Source of the DNA: Muntiacus reevesi
Lineage: Eukaryota > Chordata > Mammalia > Artiodactyla > Cervidae
DNA: 64,000 nt
Assembly (NCBI RefSeq): GCF_963930625.1
Contig: NC_089252.1
Span: 162,139,198 to 162,203,197, forward strand
Direction of reading: 5' to 3'
Shown: one piece after another, positions 14,501-23,900 of the stretch
Numbering within the stretch: the stretch's first letter is position 1
Layout of the letters: every line of letters begins with the position of its first letter
The notes under the pieces: model-generated
Told to the model about the DNA's origin: nothing
What the model saw: only the letters and a program-made list of their open reading frames with translations
The model's database searches: none
Position numbers and translations under genes: made by a program

Positions 14501-17500
14501 ATATAAGCTATCAAGGTTTCCATCTATCATTAAAGCAATAGGAACTCTTCTGACAGAAAACAAATCATCATAAAGAAAGTACTCTTTAAAAAAAAGTACT
14601 TCTTTGAGCAAAATCTACCTTCTAATTTAATTCTACATTAATTAGTAAGTCATTTTTGGTCCTCAAGTACAGTAAAAAAATCTAGTTCCAGATCCTAAGC
14701 CCCAGATGGATACATCCAGTTCCAATGGCAGGACAGTGATACAAAAAATGTGCAAAGAAGACCTAAGACAATGAAGTTTCATGCTAAATTCATGATCATA
14801 GCAATAGTTCAGGACCCAGGCTGTATTTTTACACCAATCAACTATAATCCTCTGAAACTCAGTTGATTGCCCCATGATCCCAAGAATTCCCTAAGCAATG
14901 GCTAGTGATAAAGTAGAACCAAAAATAATTCCATGCAGATACAGAAATAAAGGATGCACTACAGCCAATAAAAGGAAAATGAAACCTGAAAAAAAAAAAA
15001 AACTACCAACAAAGAAAAAAATAGCACCTTGTAAGAGTCGGAAACAAAGATAAACTGTGGTCCACAGAATAAAACAGTTTCTTAATATTCTGTAGCCCCA
15101 TCACATCTATTACAGAGGATTACACTAAAGGCTTATGCAAAGATTATGGGAACAGAAGGATTCTTTCCTACTCTTAAAGCAATATACCACAGGTACCACC
15201 AGGATTCATCAAGGAGTAAAACATCTTTTTATGCTTTGGGTTCTCCCCTTATAAAAACTACAGGAAATGTATTCCCCGGTTTGCCCTTGAACTCTAATGA
15301 ACTCATTTCCAATTCTCTGTTCCCCTTGGGTTTATTCTGGGGTCTAAGCTTGATGCAATTTTATTTCACAAATATACCTTTAAAATTAAGAAAACATATT
15401 TATTCTTAAATTTCAACAACAATTTATGTTGGGCCAATAATGAAAAATATTAATTTTGCTTTTCTAACTGTGGTACAAAAGACATACATATACTGAAGGA
15501 TAGAAAAGTTTTGCTAAAAGAGTATAGTAAACACACTGCACTGAACCACCTTAATTCAAAAGCTGGTATTTTTCCTTTATTTTCAATACAACAGAAAACG
15601 CAGAATTTTAGTCATAATATACCTTGTAGCATTGTCCACAATTAGTTCAGATTCTGCTCTATGGTTTGTCTTTAGTTCAATAGCACAATTTCTTGATTTA
15701 AGAGTCTCAAAAAGATCTTTCAGCAAGTTACCAGGTTCAATGCTGGGTAACTGTCTAACATCACCTGAAAAAGGGAAAAAGTAGATACAGTAGGTTTTAA
15801 GTAACTAGGATTTTGAAATTTAGAAATCACTTTCATTTCTCCCTACTGATAAATGCTATAATTATAAAGACTTACTCTGAGAAGAAAGGAAAAAAAAACT
15901 TTGCTTAAAATTACTTAAGAACATTAAGTCTTCAAAAATATTCAACAACATAAGCCATTCCAGTTAAAGAATATAAAGTATAAAAACAGTGATAACACGG
16001 TAAAGTAAACTGTGAATTGAACTTTTTTGGTATGTTTACGGATATGTGTTGGGGCATATATTTTCACCACCATGTAAAGAAGAAAACAGATCTTAGGTAT
16101 CTATAATTTAGTCATTTATTCAATCCTGCTCAATGTCTTACTAAACATGGAAAAATCTATGGCCTCAAATAAATAAAATTAACATAAAAGTGTGAAATAA
16201 ATCCACTGCATTTGATAATAGATAAATTTCAGTAAGGTAATGATAATGTTCTGCTCTATTACACATCTTTTTACTTTAAACAAACAAGCAAACCCTAGAG
16301 AAAAGAGAAACTATTTTCTGGGAAACTGAGAGAATGCTTTAACTATTAAAAGTATCAACTGCTTATACAATATCCTCAAATACCTAATATATTGATTCTC
16401 TCATTGCAATTTTATTTTCTCCTCCACTAAATCATATATAGTCTATACGCCGGTACTATCCAATAGAATCTAACTAAATCTCACCAATATTGGAAAGGAC
16501 TTATGCTAGTGAGGTCTCTTTTGCACTATTAGCTTAAAATCATAAAATTACTTTTAAGTGGTTTATCATTCACACTTTTTATTATTTCCAAATGATCTAC
16601 ACCCTGATTTACTACGAGTCTGTGACAATTTTACTATTTAAATAGTCATCATTTAGGTAATTACCGTAACCCTTCACAACTCTATTTCATTCACAACCTA
16701 GCTTGCTAATAATTAACCAAAAGAAAAAGCCACTGAGCTGATAGAGGTGGTCAAACCGAACTCAGACAGCCTTTAGTGTGGGCTCTGAGAAACGCCTTCT
16801 CGCCTGTAGGATCTGGATATTAAAACACTGAAATGTTATAAACAATACTGTGTATGTGTGTGCATGCTCGGTCGTGTATGACTCTACGATCCTACGGACT
16901 GTAGCCTGCCAGACTCCTCTGTCCATGGGATTTTCCAGGCAAGAATACTGGAGTGGGTTGCCATTTCCTTCTCCAGGGGATCTTCCCGACTCGGGGATTG
17001 AACCCTGGTCTCTAGTGAGTCTCCTATACGGGCAGGTGGATTCTTTACCAATGAAACACCTGGAAAATCCCAAAACAACCTGCTAACCACAATGATTTGA
17101 ACCAAACAATTAGGATTCCAATAGTATTTTAACTTACCAAGAATAATAAGTTTAGAAAGTTTGGAGTGCTCACACAATAAATTTAAAACCGACTTGAAGA
17201 TTGATACAGATACCAAACTCCCTTCATCCACAACCAGAACTCTAACAGAAGAAAATTTCCATGGCCTGTTCTTGGTCTTTATTTTTTTCTTCCATAAATA
17301 GAAACTATAATTGACCTACAAGCAAAGTATGACATTTCTAAATTCAGGTTAAAAAATTCACCAAAAAAAAAAAAAAAAAAATCAAAAAATTTTAACAACA
17401 TGTTCTTTTAAAATAAAACTCTTAAATGGGAAAGGGATGGGGAGGATACAGGTACAATAACATGGGGGGAAAGATGAAAGAAATAAAGAACACGAAAGTT

Positions 17501-17966
17501 ACAGAATGGAAAGATAGAGGAAATAGTTTAAAAAATTGCTTCCTAGTGAGTACTTAGTGTGTTTAATTCAACAAACAGCACTCTTCCACCACCAGAATCC
17601 CAACTGTGTTTTCTTACCACTCTTGACCAGAGTGAGCTCCCAGTTCTTTCCAACCACAATTAAACCCTCTCTTGGCCTTCTGTAATAGCCCAAACACTTA
17701 AGCCTCACTCTTCTCCCAACTAGAACACTCCATTCTGGAAATAAAGGGCTGCCTGCCTGAACTAACTATAAAAATATTATTTTTTCTTCAAGTACTTTCC
17801 CAATACTGAAAAACTATCACCACTACAACCAACAAGACAACTAAAAAAAAACCCTATTACAGAGGTAATATTTACTATTAAAAAAAATTTACAGAGAATA
17901 TTAAATATTTTGGTGTATATCATTCAAAAAATGTTTCTATGTTGTTTATATACATATATATGTGCA

Positions 17967-17999
<33 letters not shown>

Positions 18000-20900
18000 C
18001 TCATTGTCACTAAAAATTTTTTTGCATTATCTGCTGGTATCCCTAGTCCAAGAATGATAAATAAATGATATAACAACCACCTCAGGGCTCTCCTGAGCCT
18101 AAACATAGCTTCGGAAATGTCCTCCCAGCATTCCAATCCAATATTAAGATACTACTAATTGATCAGAGTTGGAACATAAGATGAAATTCAGTAATGATCC
18201 TTCTCTGGCCTCTCCACTTCGAATTCAGTCCTTCAGACTAACGAGACATGAAGGCGTAATGGAGAAAATCATAAACTGATCAGATTCTCCCACCAATGAG
18301 CTACATTGAGCTTCTATAGCACTATGCTCACTCATGTGATAAACGTAATGCAAAAGTAATTTCTGAGATGGTGTGTGGGCCTACAAAGGGATCTTCTTGA
18401 CCCAGGGATCAAAACCGGGTCTCCTGCTTTGCAGGTGGGTTCTTTACTATCTGAGCCAGCAGGGAATCCCATGATTCTAGGTAGCCTTCCTTAGAACTGC
18501 TTTCTTCATTTCACTCTTTTGCGTGGGAACCTAAATGACTCCCCAGTAATCAAGTCCAGGCTTGTTTGTTAGGTGTACAAAGTCTGTAGTAAATAAGGGA
18601 ATCCTGGCACGGTGGAAAGAGTAGCAAGCTGGGAGGTTACAGATGTGAATCCCAGGGCGAGCTCTGCCCTTGGTTAAGTTTGGGCCCACGTGTTTAACAC
18701 CCTCAAATTTCTACTGGCTCTTCTGTAAAACGCAGATAACATCATTTTCCCACTTCACTCCTTTGTCAAGGACTTTATGAAACGGGAAAACACAAACTTT
18801 AAAGCTCAAATTCCCAGTCTAAACCAAGTGCAATTTCCATTATTTTATAATACACACACTTCATTCCATTCAACAAAGTCCCCTCAAAATCTATACACCT
18901 ATTTGATGATTCACCTCAATGCCTCTGGGAAGGCTTTCCCTTAAATAAAACAATCTTCTTACCTGAGCTTCATCGTCCATTAGACTGCAATTATTTTTCC
19001 CTTCAGCAATCTTCCAAGGACTAAGTTCCTTGATCTATAAAATGGCAGGTCAGGGCTAAAGGAAACTCTCCAACTCTTTATAAGTTTGAAACTTCATAAC
19101 TCTCAACTACAGCCACAGCTATTTTTTTTCAAGCATCTTAATTCATTTGAAATGCTTATTATGCAACCACAATTTGCCAGGCACTGTTGTAGGCAGAGGA
19201 GATAAAGCACTAAACCAGATGACCCAAGTTTTCACTTTCACAGAGCTTTCATTCCACAAAATGTGGACTCTGACATGTTTGTAACCAGTTCCAATGAGAA
19301 ACAGGGCCATATGCCAGAATCAAAACTAACTACAGCATTAAGCATATACTTTAGTTGACTTTTTTTTTCATAATAAGACTTTCTTAAAGAAGGAAGCAGC
19401 GCAGTGATAGCATGAGCACCTATTTCACTGTAAACAGTAACGGTGTATAGACTGGCTGTTTTGAGTCACACTGAGTTAAATCAGCGGTCTCCACCCTTTT
19501 TGGCACCAGGGACTGTTTTCGTGGAAGACAGTTTTTTCATGGAGAGATCACAATTTTTTCACAGGCAGATGGGGGCAGGAGGAGGGTGTGATGGTTTCAA
19601 GATGATTCAAGATTCAAGGGCATTACATTTACCGCATACTTTATTTCTAATCGAATGCTGCAGCTGATCAGATAGGAGGTACCAGTCCATGGCCTGGAGG
19701 TTGGGGAATCTCTGATCTAATGATTAGCTACCACAAGGCAAGGGTCTAGAAAACATTCAATAAATGCCCACTAACTGTTGTCAGGAAGAAATGAAAAACA
19801 CAATCATGCATGACAAAATCCACTGTAATGCTGCGAAGTAATTAGCCTCCAACTAATAAAAATAATTGGAAAAAAAAAAGAAAAACACAATCATTAAGTC
19901 TGTCTTTAAATGTTTTATGTAGAGAAAAAACGTAAAAGGTTTTACCTGACACAGGGTATAAGCGTTAAAACCAGTTTTCTGTCTCAGCAAGCCAGCTGCC
20001 TTCCCTGTAGGCGCCGTAAGTAAAACTTCCATAGCCTTGTCCAGTTGCTGCTGACTTTGCTCGGTGAAGGTGATCCATTCTTGTGGTACATTCCAGTCTT
20101 GTTCAAAATCTTCACAAGCTTTTTTCACTTCTCTTTCTTCCAACAACTCTATATGCTTAAAAAGCTGGCTAACAATTGTGGTCTTCCCACAACCACCTTT
20201 CCCACTTATGACTGTCACGGCATTGGAGCAAATCATGTCCAGAGCAGTCACCTGGTCCTGATCCAGTTGACCCCCACTCATTTCTGCATTCACTTCATTT
20301 TCACCATCATCCCAAATATGGTCAGTGCTGCCCTGCGTGCCCAAAGTATCCACCAGATCTTCTGATCTTGTTTCATCAGGATTACTTTTATTCAGTGTAT
20401 CACCACTTCCTGAATTCTCAGGTCTTGGGGTACAAATAGATGCAAGAACCTTTCTGACATCGACCTGTAGCTGCCATGGAGGCCTGGTCATCAAGTCACA
20501 GATTGAAGAGGCAATGCCTTGCTCAGCCTGGTAAAGGTCATAAAGAAAGACACAGCCCTTCTCATACGTCACCACGCCAATATCCTTCAAGAACTTCAGA
20601 GACTGCCAAGCATCGTGAAAGGACATGAGGTCCGACAGTTGAAAAGTTAAGTCAGTTTCTTCAACACACGTGTGCCCCTGCTCTCTACATATCTGCTTCA
20701 GTTGAGAATATATTACTAACGCATTCTTCTCCAAATCTGTCATCAACTGGAAAAGAGACGTGCATTGACGAAATGACGTCCAACTAGCTTCACATCGCAA
20801 GAGCTTCAGTTCTCTGTAGGTTATCTTTAAGAAAATAAAATTCATGCTATTTTATAAGAGTGATAGAGACTGATACCTATTATGAGAATTACAGTGACAA

Positions 20901-23900
20901 CTATGGCATTTATTAATAATTTTTAAGTTCCAGAAGACATGTGTTTCAATGAAATTTGGAGGAAAAAAACTATGTACCTAACACATCACTATTTTTTTAA
21001 TTAATTTTACTGTGATCAGAGATCTATATAATGCTCTAATTAAAATTATATTTTCTCAAAGCAATACATATACAGTTTTAAAAGTCAAGTAACACTAAGA
21101 GGCTTATCACAAAATATATGAATCCCTGACTTACCCTTTCCATGACTTCTAAAGGCAACACCTCCAACACTTTTAGCTATTTCTTCCAGAATTTATCTCC
21201 ACATTTCTAAGTATTGTTTATACTATTCTTTAATTTAAAAAAAAAAATAGGCAATTAGTGTTAACTCCTTACTTTGGAAAGTCTTTTCTTCATGGAACTT
21301 GCTCTCTTTTATACTGTCACCTAAACACACACCTCTCCTCCCATCTTTGAAAAAGTTACAGTACCATTTTGAAAACTGATTTTGGTTAAATCAGTATAAA
21401 GGGATCCACGATTGAGTGACATGCTGTGATTACATAAATTTTGTACTGAACTCTTGTGTGTACTGTGGAGTTAATGACTGCCTCATTTTCTTGACTTGTT
21501 TAGTTCTCCGTGTACCTATCAATAATTCTGCCCAAACTCTACTGAAAAGGTACAGAACTTCCTTCATCATGACCCACTCAGAAGGTCATCTACCAGCTCC
21601 ATTTTTTTTTCATGGAGACATCACCCCTGGAGCCCTCCATATAACTTACAAGCTGAAATGTATACCCCACAAAATTCATATGTTGAAATTCTAACACCCA
21701 GAACCCTGAATGTGACCATATTTGGAGACAGGGTCTTTAAAGAGATAATTAAGTTAAAATGAGACATGGGATAGGCCCTAATCCAAGATGACTGTGTCTT
21801 TATAAGAAAACTTTAGACCCAGACAAGCACAGAGGGAAGGCGATGTGAAGACACAGGAAGATAGCTACCCATAAGCTAAGCAGAGAAGCCTCAGAAGAAA
21901 CCAACCCTGCTAACATCTTGATTGGATTTGGATTTACAGACTCCAGAACTGAGAAAATAAAAGTTCTGTGGTTTACACCACCCAGTCTATGCTATTTGTT
22001 ACAGCAGTCCTAGCAAATGAACATAAAACCTCAATAAAAATCTTTACTCTGGGTGGTGGTTTGCATGCTGAACAGGGGACTCCAAGCCTCCTTTTCCCAC
22101 TTGAGTCCCAGAAGGTTCACTGCTCTGCCTCTCTGCCCTACTGAATAAATATAGATAATAGTGCTCCAAAATCTTTTTTTTTCCTGAGCATATTGAAATC
22201 ATAATCATTTTACAGAGGGAAAAAATTCATTATTCCAGTATTTCTCAAGTGAGTATTTCTCAAGAGGGATGGAATCTGCAAACATTCTTGGGAACCCACA
22301 AATTATATCAGAATCTTTAAACTGTATTTTCATTTGGAAAACCACTCATAACCAAGTACTGATTTAAGTGCCACATTTGGTTTTCAGCACCTCTGGAGTC
22401 TCATAGTATCACTTTACTACTCCTAGCATCTAATAACAAAAACAGAAGTGCCAAAGAAAATTGTAAATGACATTATTATGCCAAAGAAAAAAATCAAATG
22501 ACATCAGGATGTACCGTATGAATAATGAAGGCTTTTGAAAGTTCAAATAAGTGAGAAATTGTGCTCCGTAGCAGAATTGCTTGCCAAACTCTTAAAAACT
22601 TGTGTCTTCAGTGAGATCTATATTCAAGGTGCAATGGTAATTTAGTTATAAAAAAAATCATGAAATTAAATTACGTAACTTATGTACTGATGATATGAAT
22701 ATCATTTACTTTGCTATTTTGTTTTCCTTTGTAAATTTATTGTATAAGAGGACAGGTATAAGAAGTTTATATTTAGATGTTAACACTGAAAGGAGAATAA
22801 ATCAACAATGAGGTTGTACAAATTTCTTTCCTTAGAAAAAGATGCAAAATTGCCAAGTTTGAGATATCCTGCCTTGTATAAGATTACAAAAAGCTAAGCA
22901 AATGCCTTACTTACTTTACGAAATCCAAGTTTCCATGGCTGTGTACCTAAAATCTCTTCTATCTCTTCCAACACCTCTATAGAATTTGAGGTTATGAGCT
23001 GTTTGAAGTGTCGAGGCAGAAGAACTGGAAGGAATTCCATTATTTTTGGGAACTGCAAAGCTCTCATCACCGTTTTAAATGGAACTATAGGATATCAGAA
23101 AAGAACAAATCCAGGTTAACAAATGAGCTCATAAAACAACTGATTTGATGGACTTTCTCATTTAGCACAACTAGTTAAAGAAGTTCCAATCAAAGAGAGA
23201 ATAACACATTTACTTTAAGCAGGATAAAACTGATTGTATTATAACAATTGTTTTTGTACCAAGATGGCTTTCATTGTGTTTAACACCAAAATTTATGTTC
23301 TTCAAATGCTTAGATAACTACCTCTTAGCCTTTTGCTTCCTCCTACTTGCAACAGAATAAAATGTCCAACTAAATAATATATAGATAAATTCAAAGCAAA
23401 GCAGTAAAAACCACTTACATATTAAACTTTATAATCTTTTTACAGTCATGATTTTTTCAACATGGAAGTCATTCAATGATGTACTTACTGCCAAATTCAT
23501 TTGATGGAATTAAGAAATAAGACATTCCATATATGTGAATGTCCAGATAACAAACCATATTTAAAAGTTATTTTAAGTCATTTTGAACTGAAATCTTTCC
23601 ACAATGGATTGTTCTTTTCCTACCTTTCTTCTCCGCCTTCTTAAACAGAATAATCAACAACTGAACTTTTTCTTAACAACTCAAGGTAATCCTAGGGACA
23701 CAAAAGTTAGGGAGAGACCCAGAATCACACTTTCAGAGCAGGAAAGGAATTGAAAGATATTTAAAGACCATCTCACCCCACGTTAGTCACTCAGTTGTGT
23801 CCAACTTTTTGTGACCCCATGGACTATAGCCCACCAGGCTCCTCTGTCCATGAATTCTCCAGGCAAGAATACTGGAGTGGGTTGCCATTTCCTCCTCCCA

